A stretch of DNA of 64,000 bases from Empedobacter falsenii. Its GTDB lineage: Bacteria; Bacteroidota; Bacteroidia; Flavobacteriales; Weeksellaceae. Location: contig NZ_CP040908.1 in the NCBI RefSeq assembly GCF_013488205.1, forward strand, positions 2,544,001-2,608,000, given 5' to 3'. Below, piece by piece: positions 16,982-25,053 of this stretch. The notes under the pieces are model-generated. The model saw only the letters and a list, made by a program, of their open reading frames with translations. It ran no database searches and was not told the DNA's origin. The position numbers and the translations under genes are program-made. The first letter of the stretch is position 1, and each line of letters begins with the position of its first letter.

Positions 16982-18736
16982 CTATTTCTGAGAGTTTTTT
17001 TTTCCTAAATTCACATTTTCAGGTGCAGTAAATCCCAAACGTTTGATGTGTTTTGTTACAATTCCTTGTCCTTCTTTCAAATTTTGATTGATATCTACTG
17101 GAAACGTTCCATCTGCATCAATTGCTCCAAAAATAACTTGTGCAGCAGCTGCTTGCGCATCTTTTGTATTTTGATAATGAACTGTAACCGCGTCTAAATT
17201 TGATAAATCTAAATCTTTCAACCCGTAAGGACTTGTGAATAACGAAAAGATTTTCTTTTTGTCTTTTGGTAACGCTTTCAAAATTGCTTTCGAATTATCG
17301 GACAATTTATAAGGTTTGTAAACCGTTTCATTCGATAAAAACGCTCCAGAAATAATCACATCATAATCATTCAATAAATTGATTTGATTTGGATTTGAAA
17401 TCTTCACTAACTCAACATTTGTATATTTTTGTAAATGTGTCAAAAATTGATCATAATCTGTTTGTTCAAGCGGAACAAAAGCAATTTTTTGATTCAATTT
17501 TTTAATTGGTAAAAGTTTGTGTTCATTCTTTACAACTGTCGAAGCTTTCTCAAATATCTTTGTTGTTAAAGCTAAATTTGTTGGAGAATTTAAATCTTCT
17601 AACACATTTGTAGGATTTAAAGTTCTAACCTCATTTAAACCTGTAATATATTTCGCCATCAAAATTTTCTTCACACTTTCTTCTAAACGCGCTTCAGAAA
17701 TCTGACCTTTATTAATTGCATCAATAATTTTTTGTTTCCCAACGTGTACATTTTGCGAAAACAACAAAATATCATTTCCAGCCACAAATGCTCTGTAGTC
17801 TACATCACCAGCAGGAAACATTTTTGCCACACCATCCATATTCAAGGCATCTGTAATCACAATTCCTTTGAATTGTAACTCGCCTTTCAAATAATCTGTA
17901 ATGATATTTTTTGACAACGTTGAAGGCATTTTTGGATCTGGTTCTAAAGCTGGAACATTTAGATGTGCCACCATAATTGACTGTACACCTGCATCAATCA
18001 TTTTTTTGAAAGGTGCAATGTGATATTTCTCTAAATCTGCTTTATTATCTGGAATTAAAGGTAAAACTTTGTGCGAATCTTGGTCTGTATTTCCATGTCC
18101 AGGAAAATGTTTTGCAGACGATAACACGTTTTGTGCACGCATTCCATCCATATAAGCAATTCCTTTTTCTGCAACGCGATCAGGATTTGAACCAAAAGAA
18201 CGATTTCCAATAATTGGGTTATTTGGATTAACATTGACATCAACCGAAGGCGAAAAATTAAACTGAACGCCCATTCTGTTCGCTTGTATACCAATTTGTT
18301 TTCCAACTTGATAAACCAATTTATTATCGCGTAAAGCGCCAAGCGTCATATTCCAAGGAAAACGCTCCACTCCTTTCAATCTCATTGCCAATCCCCATTC
18401 TGCATCCATACCAATCAATAATGGAATTTTAGAAATCGATTGAAATTTATTTGTCAACTCAATTTGATGAGCCGCTTGATCTTGCATAAAAATTAATCCT
18501 CCGATATGTTCTTCTTCAATTAATTTTTGAATATCATTCTCATGCACCGCATCTCTGTTTGTATAGGCAGCAACGATAAATAACTGACCTACTTTCTCTT
18601 CCAACGACATAGAATTATACTTTTCATCCACCCATTTCATCTGAATAGAATCTTTGTACAATGGCGAAACGTGTTGCGCTTTCGAAGCTATAGGTAAAAT
18701 AATTGTTAAGAATACGTATGCGATTACTCTTTTCAT
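16982..18736 (-). CDS. GH3 beta-N-acetylglucosaminidase, exported (frameshifted from serine hydrolase)
   Basis: This glycoside hydrolase family 3 protein probably trims peptidoglycan or muropeptide N-acetylglucosamine in the periplasm. The start at 18736 gives a signal peptide (MKRVIAYVFLTIILPIASKA); the longer frame to 18781 would spoil it. The catalytic-domain motifs are IPLLIGMDAEWGLAMRL, FSPSVDVNVNPNNPIIGNRSFG, KHFPGHGNTDQDSHK (the NagZ-type His/Asp loop) and VITDALNMDG (nucleophile Asp). A C-terminal alpha/beta domain follows. It ends in GKKNSQK directly behind a run of nine A; with ten A the frame would run into the serine hydrolase. Confidence 0.88.
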   Translation of the reverse strand: MKRVIAYVFLTIILPIASKAQHVSPLYKDSIQMKWVDEKYNSMSLEEKVGQLFIVAAYTNRDAVHENDIQKLIEEEHIGGLIFMQDQAAHQIELTNKFQSISKIPLLIGMDAEWGLAMRLKGVERFPWNMTLGALRDNKLVYQVGKQIGIQANRMGVQFNFSPSVDVNVNPNNPIIGNRSFGSNPDRVAEKGIAYMDGMRAQNVLSSAKHFPGHGNTDQDSHKVLPLIPDNKADLEKYHIAPFKKMIDAGVQSIMVAHLNVPALEPDPKMPSTLSKNIITDYLKGELQFKGIVITDALNMDGVAKMFPAGDVDYRAFVAGNDILLFSQNVHVGKQKIIDAINKGQISEARLEESVKKILMAKYITGLNEVRTLNPTNVLEDLNSPTNLALTTKIFEKASTVVKNEHKLLPIKKLNQKIAFVPLEQTDYDQFLTHLQKYTNVELVKISNPNQINLLNDYDVIISGAFLSNETVYKPYKLSDNSKAILKALPKDKKKIFSLFTSPYGLKDLDLSNLDAVTVHYQNTKDAQAAAAQVIFGAIDADGTFPVDINQNLKEGQGIVTKHIKRLGFTAPENVNLGKKNSQK

Positions 18737-18847
18737 TCCGGAATAAATTAATTTTGCTTGTTTTTTCTTTTTTAGAAACATTTTTTAAAGGCCAATCGAG
18801 TTAGGATTGGTAAATTTATAGTAAATTGTCAAATTAAATAAATTTAT

Positions 18848-19927
18848 ATGAGTATTTTCAGTGTTGTACAGGATAGCATGTTGAATCATCCTGGACTAAT
18901 AACTGTTTTTGGGGTTGCAGTAATTATTATGTTGTTACTTGATTTAGGTGTTTTTAATAAAAATGCGCACGCGGTTTCGAACAAAGAAGCGCTTACTTGG
19001 ACTGTCGTTTGGATTTCCTTGGCGATGATTTTTAGTGGTGTAATTTATTTCGTTTTTAAAGAAGCAGATGGACATGCATTTGCCATCAATAAATTTTCGC
19101 AATTTCAGGCAGCATATTGGATAGAAAAAGCCTTATCCGTGGATAATTTATTCGTCTTTATCCTTGTTTTTGGGTTCTTCAAAATTCCGAAAGAATATCA
19201 ACATAAAGTCCTTTTTTGGGGAATTTTAGGTGCTCTTCTTTTTAGAGCAATCTTTATTTTTGCAGGAGTTGAATTAATTAAAATGACTTATTTACCAGCT
19301 TTCTCAATTGGAGATTGGCACTTTAATCTTGGTGATGAAGCTACTCATGCAAATTTTGCAGCAAAACAATTCTTCCGTCCAAATGTCGTTTTAACACTGT
19401 TCGGATTCTTCTTAATCGTTGCTGGAATCAAATCTTGGAAATCAAGTGATGATGATGAAAACCAAGATTTATCGCAAAATTTTGGTGTTAAACTGGTACA
19501 CAAATTCTTTAAGGTTACACCAAATTTTGATGGAGATAAATTCTTTTCTGTACAAAATGGAATTAAAATGGCAACACCACTTTTCGTCGCTTTAATGGTA
19601 ATTGAAGTAACTGATTTAGTTTTCGCTGTAGATAGTATTCCTGCTATATTCGCTGTTGCTCCAGACGATCCATTTATTTTATATTCATCTAATATTTTTG
19701 CCATTTTAGGACTACGTTCATTGTATTTCTTGTTGGCAAATTCAATGGATAAATTCAATAAACTACATTATGGTTTAGCAATTATTTTGAGCTTTATCGG
19801 AATTAAAATGATTATTATGCCATTCTATCATTTCGAATCGACAGTTTCATTATCAATCATTGGTGGAGTTCTATTAACAACAATTATTTGGTCGCTAATT
19901 TCGAATAAATCAGAGGTTAAGGAGTAG
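18848..19927 (+). CDS. TerC/Alx family integral membrane protein
   Basis: The 359-residue protein has about nine hydrophobic helices and the two TerC signatures, EKALSVDNLFVFILVFGFF and EVTDLVFAVDSIPAIFAV, each with membrane-embedded acidic residues. Members export metal ions: Alx and related proteins move manganese, and TerC is tied to tellurite resistance. Metal export is therefore the likely role, but the substrate is not readable from sequence. It is a single gene on the plus strand between leftward genes, with its own terminator. Confidence 0.88.
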   Translation: MSIFSVVQDSMLNHPGLITVFGVAVIIMLLLDLGVFNKNAHAVSNKEALTWTVVWISLAMIFSGVIYFVFKEADGHAFAINKFSQFQAAYWIEKALSVDNLFVFILVFGFFKIPKEYQHKVLFWGILGALLFRAIFIFAGVELIKMTYLPAFSIGDWHFNLGDEATHANFAAKQFFRPNVVLTLFGFFLIVAGIKSWKSSDDDENQDLSQNFGVKLVHKFFKVTPNFDGDKFFSVQNGIKMATPLFVALMVIEVTDLVFAVDSIPAIFAVAPDDPFILYSSNIFAILGLRSLYFLLANSMDKFNKLHYGLAIILSFIGIKMIIMPFYHFESTVSLSIIGGVLLTTIIWSLISNKSEVKE

Positions 19928-19950
19928 ATTATTCCTTCGAAATAAATTTA

Positions 19951-19978
19951 AAAAAGCCATTCTTACGAATGGCTTTTT
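19951..19978. terminator. Terminator behind terC-like gene
   Basis: AAAAAGCCATTC, loop TTAC and GAATGGCTTTTT form a perfect 12-bp stem with T runs in both directions between convergent genes. Confidence 0.88.
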
Positions 19979-19993
19979 TAAATTTTATACATC

Positions 19994-20348
19994 TCACTTT
20001 TTATCTTCAATTGGTAAATTAATAACTTTTTCTAAATCTCCATTTTGATTGTAATTATAAATAAATCCAAATTCAAAATTTTGATGAAGATATTTTTCAA
20101 TTTTGACTAATCTATTATCTCTATAATATCCAATACAATAAGCTTTTTTAACATTAGTTGAATCTTTCATTTTAAACTCATCATATAAATATAATGGATG
20201 AGAATACTTTCCAAAACCATGATAATATTTTTTTACTATTAAATCTTTAGAACCATTTTTTGTAACTGGGTCATTTTGAAAATTTTCTTTCTGTTTTATT
20301 ACAACTAAATATTGATAAAGGAACAAGAATGCATAAAAATTTAATCAT
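19994..20348 (-). pseudogene. Small lipoprotein gene broken by a frameshift
   Basis: Two overlapping frames appear to be one gene. The first starts at ATG 20348 and reads MIKFLCILVPLSIFSCNK, a lipoprotein signal with lipobox IFSC, then hits TGA at 20271-20273. The second, shifted by one base, runs from about 20326 to 19994 without its own convincing start and encodes DPVTKNGSKDLIVKKYYHG onward with NYNQNGDLEKV near the end. A one-base length change in the A- or T-rich stretch near 20275-20290 would join them into a lipoprotein of about 115 residues. Function is unknown. Confidence 0.55.
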
Positions 20349-20382
20349 ATCAACAATGTTAACAAGCTTAAATTTATAAAAA

Positions 20383-20402
20383 AAGCTCCAAAAATGGAGC
20401 TT
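20383..20402 (-). terminator. Terminator of the cytochrome gene
   Basis: AAGCTCCA, loop AAAA and TGGAGCTT form an 8-bp stem followed on the minus strand by seven T, just after the cytochrome stop codon. Confidence 0.8.
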
Positions 20403-20415
20403 ATATTTCTATTCT

Positions 20416-20931
20416 TTATTTTTTCTCAACTTTCGCTGATCCAGATGCTGGAGCTAATTTTTCTTTTGCAACATCTTTCACGTTTTTCAACTCAACGTTT
20501 ACAGGCTCAATCAATGATTTTGTAGGACTTTCGTTTCCCCTGTGGCACATTACACATGTTACAACATTAATCATTTCAGGATTTTTTGCATTTTCCCAAT
20601 TGAAATTTTTTGCGTTTATATCACGTGTCATCACAATCATATGACGTGCAAATTCTTTTTCTTTTTTTGCATCACTTGCAAAATCCATCTTTTTCGTATC
20701 TGGATTTTCGGCGTGGCAAAAATTACATTTCACACCTAAAGCAGCATTATATCCACGCATCAAACCTTTCAAACTATCTTCCGAAATGTTTTGTGGTAAA
20801 ACTTTTAGGTTTTTCCATTCTGAACTTGAAATTGCTTTTCCTGTGTCAATTTGGCGAGAAGTTGTAAACGAAAAGATACTAAACATCAACGCTAAAACTC
20901 CCAAAGAAGCCATTATTCTATTTGTTTTCAT
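20416..20931 (-). CDS. Exported diheme c-type cytochrome
   Basis: The 171-residue protein has an N-terminal signal or anchor (residues about 8-24) and two CxxCH heme-binding motifs, CNFCH at 69-73 and CVMCH at 126-130. The spacing, the MRGYNAALGVKCNFCH context and methionines around residues 98-101 resemble the photosynthetic-reaction-centre cytochrome c subunit family (PF02276) common in non-phototrophic Bacteroidota. It should act in periplasmic electron transfer; its partner is unknown. It stands alone with its own terminator. Confidence 0.85.
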   Translation of the reverse strand: MKTNRIMASLGVLALMFSIFSFTTSRQIDTGKAISSSEWKNLKVLPQNISEDSLKGLMRGYNAALGVKCNFCHAENPDTKKMDFASDAKKEKEFARHMIVMTRDINAKNFNWENAKNPEMINVVTCVMCHRGNESPTKSLIEPVNVELKNVKDVAKEKLAPASGSAKVEKK

Positions 20932-21042
20932 TTGTAATAATTTTGTTTATACAAGGTAAAACAAATCTTAAACCGAATAAACCCTTCAGAAAAATTTGGA
21001 ATAATTTTAAATAAAACCTTTAATGAATTAAAAATAAATCAA

Positions 21043-21957
21043 TTAAAATCTCCAAACTAATAAACGCGAAATTTTATTCCCTTGTTGCATATTTACAATT
21101 CGGTAATCTCTTACTTTTTCACGTTTTAAAATTCCTTCTAAAATTCGAACATTTTCTTTCTTAGAAACCAATGTTGTAAACCATTTTACTTGATGTTTAT
21201 AGTCTGCACTTTCTTTTATCATTTTCGTGATAAACAGACGCTCTCCTCCTCTACACCATAGCTCAGAATTATTTCCACCAAAGTTTTGAATTGGTTTTTG
21301 ATCAGATTTTTGACCCAAGTTTTTCAGTTTACGCATTGTTTGCTCCATCACTTCTTGATTCGATCTAAAAAATGGAGGATTACAAATTGTAATATCAAAT
21401 TTCTCGCCTTGTTTGATGATATTCTTGAAAATATTGTTCGGATTAAATTGCATTCTAATCTCAACTTTATTACGTAATCGAGCATTTTTCTTCACAATTT
21501 CTTCCGCATTTTTGAAAGAAGCATAATCCAACTCTGCACCAACAAAGTTCCAATCGTATTCGTAATTTCCAATAATCGGATAAATACAATTCGCACCAAC
21601 ACCAACGTCCAAGACTTTTACATCTTTTCCACGCGGAATTACTCCATCAAAACTTTCGCCCAAAATATCGGCAACGTAATGAATATAATCGGCGCGACCA
21701 GGAATTGGCGGACACAAATTATCTTTTGGCAATTCCCAATAATCAATGTCATAATATGTTTTCAACAACGCTTTGTTCAACGCTTTTACAGCTTCTCTAT
21801 CCGAGAAATTAATCGTTGGTTCGTTCTCTTTATTGGGTTTGATATATTTGGAAAGTGGCGAATAAATCGCACACAATTTTTCGAAATTATAAGGCGCTAA
21901 ATGACGATTGCGCGAATGTAATTTTTTTAATTTACTCTTCTTTTCGGGAGTATCCAT
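21043..21957 (-). CDS. rlmF: 23S rRNA (adenine-N6)-methyltransferase RlmF
   Basis: This methylates the N6 of A1618 (E. coli numbering) of 23S rRNA. The 304-residue protein from the ATG at 21957 (MDTPEKKSKLKKLHSRNRH) has the RlmF-typical basic N-terminus, the SAM-binding segment VLDVGVGANCIYPIIG and the catalytic N6-adenine motif NPPFF in DITICNPPFFRSNQEVM. The frame extends 16 codons upstream to 22005 through a terminator stem, so the shorter start is preferred. Confidence 0.92.
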   Translation of the reverse strand: MDTPEKKSKLKKLHSRNRHLAPYNFEKLCAIYSPLSKYIKPNKENEPTINFSDREAVKALNKALLKTYYDIDYWELPKDNLCPPIPGRADYIHYVADILGESFDGVIPRGKDVKVLDVGVGANCIYPIIGNYEYDWNFVGAELDYASFKNAEEIVKKNARLRNKVEIRMQFNPNNIFKNIIKQGEKFDITICNPPFFRSNQEVMEQTMRKLKNLGQKSDQKPIQNFGGNNSELWCRGGERLFITKMIKESADYKHQVKWFTTLVSKKENVRILEGILKREKVRDYRIVNMQQGNKISRLLVWRF

Positions 21958-21982
21958 ACAAAAATATTTATGCAAAAATAAG

Positions 21983-22012
21983 ACAACCTTTGCAGTTTTC
22001 TGCAAAGGTTGT
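21983..22012. terminator. Terminator behind cbpM
   Basis: ACAACCTTTGCA, loop GTTTTC and TGCAAAGGTTGT form a perfect 12-bp stem between cbpM (upstream on the minus strand) and rlmF. T-rich sequence follows in both directions. Confidence 0.8.
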
Positions 22013-22024
22013 TTTTGAATTAGT

Positions 22025-22282
22025 TTATTTTAATTGTTTTTGTAGCGTTTCGATTTGTTTCAAAAGATGATGAATCACTTCTAAACCTTCTAAATTAACG
22101 CCCAAATTATAATGAAATTCAATAAATCGTTCGATTAATTTTAAATCATTTTCTTCGATAAAATATTCTTGGTTACGTTCGTGCAAAACAACCAAATCAT
22201 TTTTGTACAAATCAATCACAAATTGAGGTTCAATCTGATGATATTTACTAAACTGAATAACAGATATCGTTACATTTTTCAT
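22025..22282 (-). CDS. cbpM: Chaperone modulator CbpM-like protein
   Basis: This 85-residue MerR-like helical protein has an N-terminal winged-helix-like part (FSKYHQIEPQFVIDLYKNDLV) and a C-terminal helix ending in HHLLKQIETLQKQLK. CbpM binds the J domain of CbpA and tunes its activity. The gene starts 4 bases after the cbpA-type gene, matching the cbpAM arrangement of proteobacteria. The call rests on size, pattern and context. Confidence 0.8.
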   Translation of the reverse strand: MKNVTISVIQFSKYHQIEPQFVIDLYKNDLVVLHERNQEYFIEENDLKLIERFIEFHYNLGVNLEGLEVIHHLLKQIETLQKQLK

Positions 22283-22286
22283 GGTT

Positions 22287-23183
22287 TTAAGCTTTTTTAA
22301 GTGAACGTAATTTCTCGAATAATTCTTTCTCTTCTGCTGATAAATTAGTTGGAGTTTTTACAGAAAATGTCACATACAAATCTCCAAATTGATCATCTTT
22401 CTTATAAATTGGTAAACCTTTTCCTTTTAATTTCACCTTTTTATTATTCTCTGTTCCTTCTTTTATCGGGACTTTTACTTTTCCAGAAAGAGTATCAATC
22501 ATCGCTTCTCCACCCAAAATCGCATCATATAAGTCAATCTCAACTATTGTAGATAAATCTGCTCCATTGACCTCAAAGGATGTATTATTTTCGATATGAA
22601 ACGTGATATACAAATCTCCATTTGGTCCATTGTTATAACCTTTTCCTCCGTGACCTTTTACCTTAATCGTTTGTCCATCTTCTACTCCAGCAGGAATTGT
22701 AATTCGAATATTTTTACCATTCACCGCAAAAGTTTGTTTGTGCGAAGTCAATGTATCTGTCAAATTTAGTGTCAAACTGGCATTTACATCTTGCCCTTTA
22801 TAACCTGTTGATCTACTTCTACCTTCGCGTCCAAACATCGAACTGAAAAAATCTGAATAGCCATCGAAATCACCAAAACCTTCAGTCCCATCAAAATCGC
22901 TATTACTATATTGATATTGTTGCTGTTGTTGTTGACGAGCTTTCTCATGTTCTTCACCATGTTGCCAATTTTCTCCGTATTTATCGTATTTTTTACGTTT
23001 TTCTGGATCGCTCAACACTTCGTTTGCTTCGTTTAATTCTTTAAATTTCTGTGCAGCTTCATCGTTATTTGGATTAAGATCGGGATGATACTTACGTGCC
23101 AATTTCCGATAAGCTTTTTTTATCTCATCTTGTGATGCGGTCTTTTGCAGACCTAATGTTGTATAATAATCTATAAAAGCCAT
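22287..23183 (-). CDS. cbpA: DnaJ-type co-chaperone, CbpA-like
   Basis: This J-domain co-chaperone stimulates DnaK. The 298-residue protein has the J domain with HPD at residues 33-35, a Gln- and Gly/Phe-rich linker (about 80-125) and the two C-terminal beta-domains that bind client proteins. The zinc-finger domain of true DnaJ is absent, which marks it as the CbpA type. It is cotranscribed with cbpM. A TTGTCAG box and a TTGG-N10-G sequence lie upstream, as for lon. Confidence 0.92.
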   Translation of the reverse strand: MAFIDYYTTLGLQKTASQDEIKKAYRKLARKYHPDLNPNNDEAAQKFKELNEANEVLSDPEKRKKYDKYGENWQHGEEHEKARQQQQQQYQYSNSDFDGTEGFGDFDGYSDFFSSMFGREGRSRSTGYKGQDVNASLTLNLTDTLTSHKQTFAVNGKNIRITIPAGVEDGQTIKVKGHGGKGYNNGPNGDLYITFHIENNTSFEVNGADLSTIVEIDLYDAILGGEAMIDTLSGKVKVPIKEGTENNKKVKLKGKGLPIYKKDDQFGDLYVTFSVKTPTNLSAEEKELFEKLRSLKKA

Positions 23184-23211
23184 AGTAATTAATAAGTTTG
23201 TGTCATAATTT

Positions 23212-23247
23212 AATCAAAATCAGTTCCAATTTTTTCAAAACTGACAA
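23212..23247 (-). promoter_or_regulatory. Sigma-54-like sequence and TTGTCAG box before cbpA
   Basis: The minus strand has TTGGAACTGATTTTGAT at 23229-23213 (TTGG-N10-G spacing, as in front of lon) and TTGTCAG at 23247-23241, 11 bases further upstream. The start codon is about 30 bases downstream at 23183. Confidence 0.4.
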
Positions 23248-23294
23248 TACGACTTATTCTTTTTATTCATTATAAAATTTTTAATATTTTATCT

Positions 23295-23332
23295 AAAATG
23301 AATAAATTTATTATGATTAATTTATTCATTTT
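23295..23332. repeat. 14-bp AT-only inverted repeat
   Basis: AAAATGAATAAATT at 23295-23308 and AATTTATTCATTTT at 23319-23332 are perfect inverted copies with a 10-base spacer, 60 bases before the ADP-ribosylglycohydrolase gene. It could be an operator or a weak hairpin. Confidence 0.5.
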
Positions 23333-23391
23333 CAAAAATAATTTGGATATATTCAAAAAAAACAATTATTTTTCATTTATAAAAGAAGGTT

Positions 23392-24336
23392 ATGAATAGA
23401 AGAAATTTTTCGAAAAATATATTAATTGGATCGGCGGTTGGTGACGCATTAGGAGTTCCTGTTGAATTTAAAAGCAGGCAATATTTACAACAAAATCCCG
23501 TGACAGATATGATGGGTTATGGAACATACAATATGCCTCCAGGCACTTTTTCTGACGATAGTTCGATGATGTTTTGTCTAGCAGAATCGTTGTGTAATGG
23601 TTATAATGTAAATGATATTGCAGAAAAATTTCAGATGTGGATGCATGAAGGTTATTGGACGGCTGACGGAGAAGTCTTTGATGTGGGAATTTCTACACGA
23701 AAAGCAATAAATCGTTTACGAGTTGTAAAAAATCCAACCGAAGCTGGTTCTACAGACGAATCTGATAATGGAAATGGGTCGTTAATGCGTATTCTTCCTT
23801 TAGCAATTTTCACAAAAGATTTATCGATTGATGAACGTTGTGAAATTGTCAAAGAAGTTTCTTCTATCACGCATGCGCACAATCGTTCTGTTTTGGCGTG
23901 TATTTATTATATTGAATTTGCGTTGAATGTCTTGGATTCCGAAAATCTAGAAGAAGCTTATCTGAATACGAATTTTTGGTTAAAATTATTCTTAGAAGAA
24001 AATGAAATTTATAAAAACGAATTTCAATATTTCGAACGAATTTTAAGTGGAAAACTAATTGATTTAAAAGAAGATGAAATTAAATCAACTGGTTATGTTA
24101 TGGATAGTTTAGAAGCTTCTATTTGGTGTTTATTGCATACAGATTCGTATAAAGATTGTGTTTTGAAAGCTGTGAATTTAGGGCATGACACCGATACAAT
24201 TGCTTGTATTGCTGGTGGAATTGCAGGAATTTATTATGATGCAGAAACAATTCCGACCAATTGGATTGAACAATTGGCGCGAGTGGATGATATTTTGCAT
24301 TTAGCAGAACAATTGGAAGAAAAATATGAATTTTAG
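23392..24336 (+). CDS. ADP-ribosylglycohydrolase family protein
   Basis: These enzymes remove ADP-ribose from proteins or metabolites using a binuclear magnesium centre. The 314-residue protein has the typical motifs GSAVGDALGVPVEF near the N-terminus, FSDDSSMMFCLAES (first metal ligands) and LGHDTDTIACIAGGIAGIYYDA (second metal site). It is of the DraG/ARH type. No ADP-ribosyltransferase partner is nearby, so the substrate is unknown. A small VF530 gene and an unknown gene follow on the same strand. Confidence 0.9.
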   Translation: MNRRNFSKNILIGSAVGDALGVPVEFKSRQYLQQNPVTDMMGYGTYNMPPGTFSDDSSMMFCLAESLCNGYNVNDIAEKFQMWMHEGYWTADGEVFDVGISTRKAINRLRVVKNPTEAGSTDESDNGNGSLMRILPLAIFTKDLSIDERCEIVKEVSSITHAHNRSVLACIYYIEFALNVLDSENLEEAYLNTNFWLKLFLEENEIYKNEFQYFERILSGKLIDLKEDEIKSTGYVMDSLEASIWCLLHTDSYKDCVLKAVNLGHDTDTIACIAGGIAGIYYDAETIPTNWIEQLARVDDILHLAEQLEEKYEF

Positions 24337-24387
24337 AAAGGTTGAACTATTCTAAATTCACCAAAAACATTTTCGTAAATTTGCAAA

Positions 24388-24609
24388 ATGGAAAGTCAAA
24401 AAAATAATCCATTACACGGAAAACGTTTAGACGATATTATCGAAGAATTAGTGATTTATTATGGCGGTTGGGAAGGTTTGGGAAATCAAATTAACATCAG
24501 ATGTTTTAATGATAATCCAAGTTTGAAATCATCGTTGAAATTTCTTCGAAAAACAGATTGGGCACGTGCAAAAGTAGAAGAATTGTACATCAAAAAAATT
24601 GCAAAATAA
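24388..24609 (+). CDS. VF530 family putative DNA-binding protein
   Basis: This 73-residue helical protein matches the VF530/DUF2132 family almost throughout: [54 protein letters not shown]. The family has a small DNA-binding-like fold of unknown role. The TTTGCAAAATG at the start resembles the near-leaderless starts seen for rlmD, but no good -33 box is present. It ends TAATG, the stop overlapping the next start. Confidence 0.9.
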   Translation: MESQKNNPLHGKRLDDIIEELVIYYGGWEGLGNQINIRCFNDNPSLKSSLKFLRKTDWARAKVEELYIKKIAK

Positions 24610-24995
24610 TGAGTGCAACTATTCTTGAAGAAAAGATTTTTATTGATTCAGAACTCTTAACTAATATCGAAGAGGAAAGTCAGGTTATTATACATTGTTG
24701 TATGACTGCAGACGAATATGCAAATGCTGCACGTATTTGGCCTTCTACTTTTATTATTGATAATCAATCAGGAAAACGTTGTCAATTGGTTTTTGCAGAC
24801 GGAATTACGATGTATCCAAATTGGACGTATATCGAAGAAGGTTCATCTCTTCATTTCACATTAATTTTCAATGGTTTGCCAAAAAGTTGTCAATCATTTG
24901 ATTTGGTCGAAATTATTCCGCAAGCTGGAGGCTTTGAATACCGAAAAATAAATCGAAATAAAAGCGATGTTTATCACGTCGAATTTTCAGAATAA
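24609..24995 (+). CDS. Hypothetical protein, coupled to VF530 gene
   Basis: This soluble 128-residue protein begins [17 protein letters not shown]. The start at 24609 shares a base with the preceding stop codon (TAATG), which points to translational coupling; the frame is open upstream to 24558, inside the VF530 gene. It has alternating beta-type segments (QVIIHCCMTADEYANAARIWP, LHFTLIFNGLP). I do not recognise the family, although a predicted beta-barrel fold is plausible. Confidence 0.7.
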   Translation: MSATILEEKIFIDSELLTNIEEESQVIIHCCMTADEYANAARIWPSTFIIDNQSGKRCQLVFADGITMYPNWTYIEEGSSLHFTLIFNGLPKSCQSFDLVEIIPQAGGFEYRKINRNKSDVYHVEFSE

Positions 24996-25000
24996 ATTAA

Positions 25001-25032
25001 AAAAAATGCGTTTCAAATGAAACGCATTTTTT
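25001..25032. terminator. Bidirectional terminator between convergent genes
   Basis: AAAAAATGCGTTTC, loop AAAT and GAAACGCATTTTTT form a perfect 14-bp stem between the hypothetical gene and purD. Confidence 0.9.
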
Positions 25033-25053
25033 AATAATATAAACTGTATTTTT

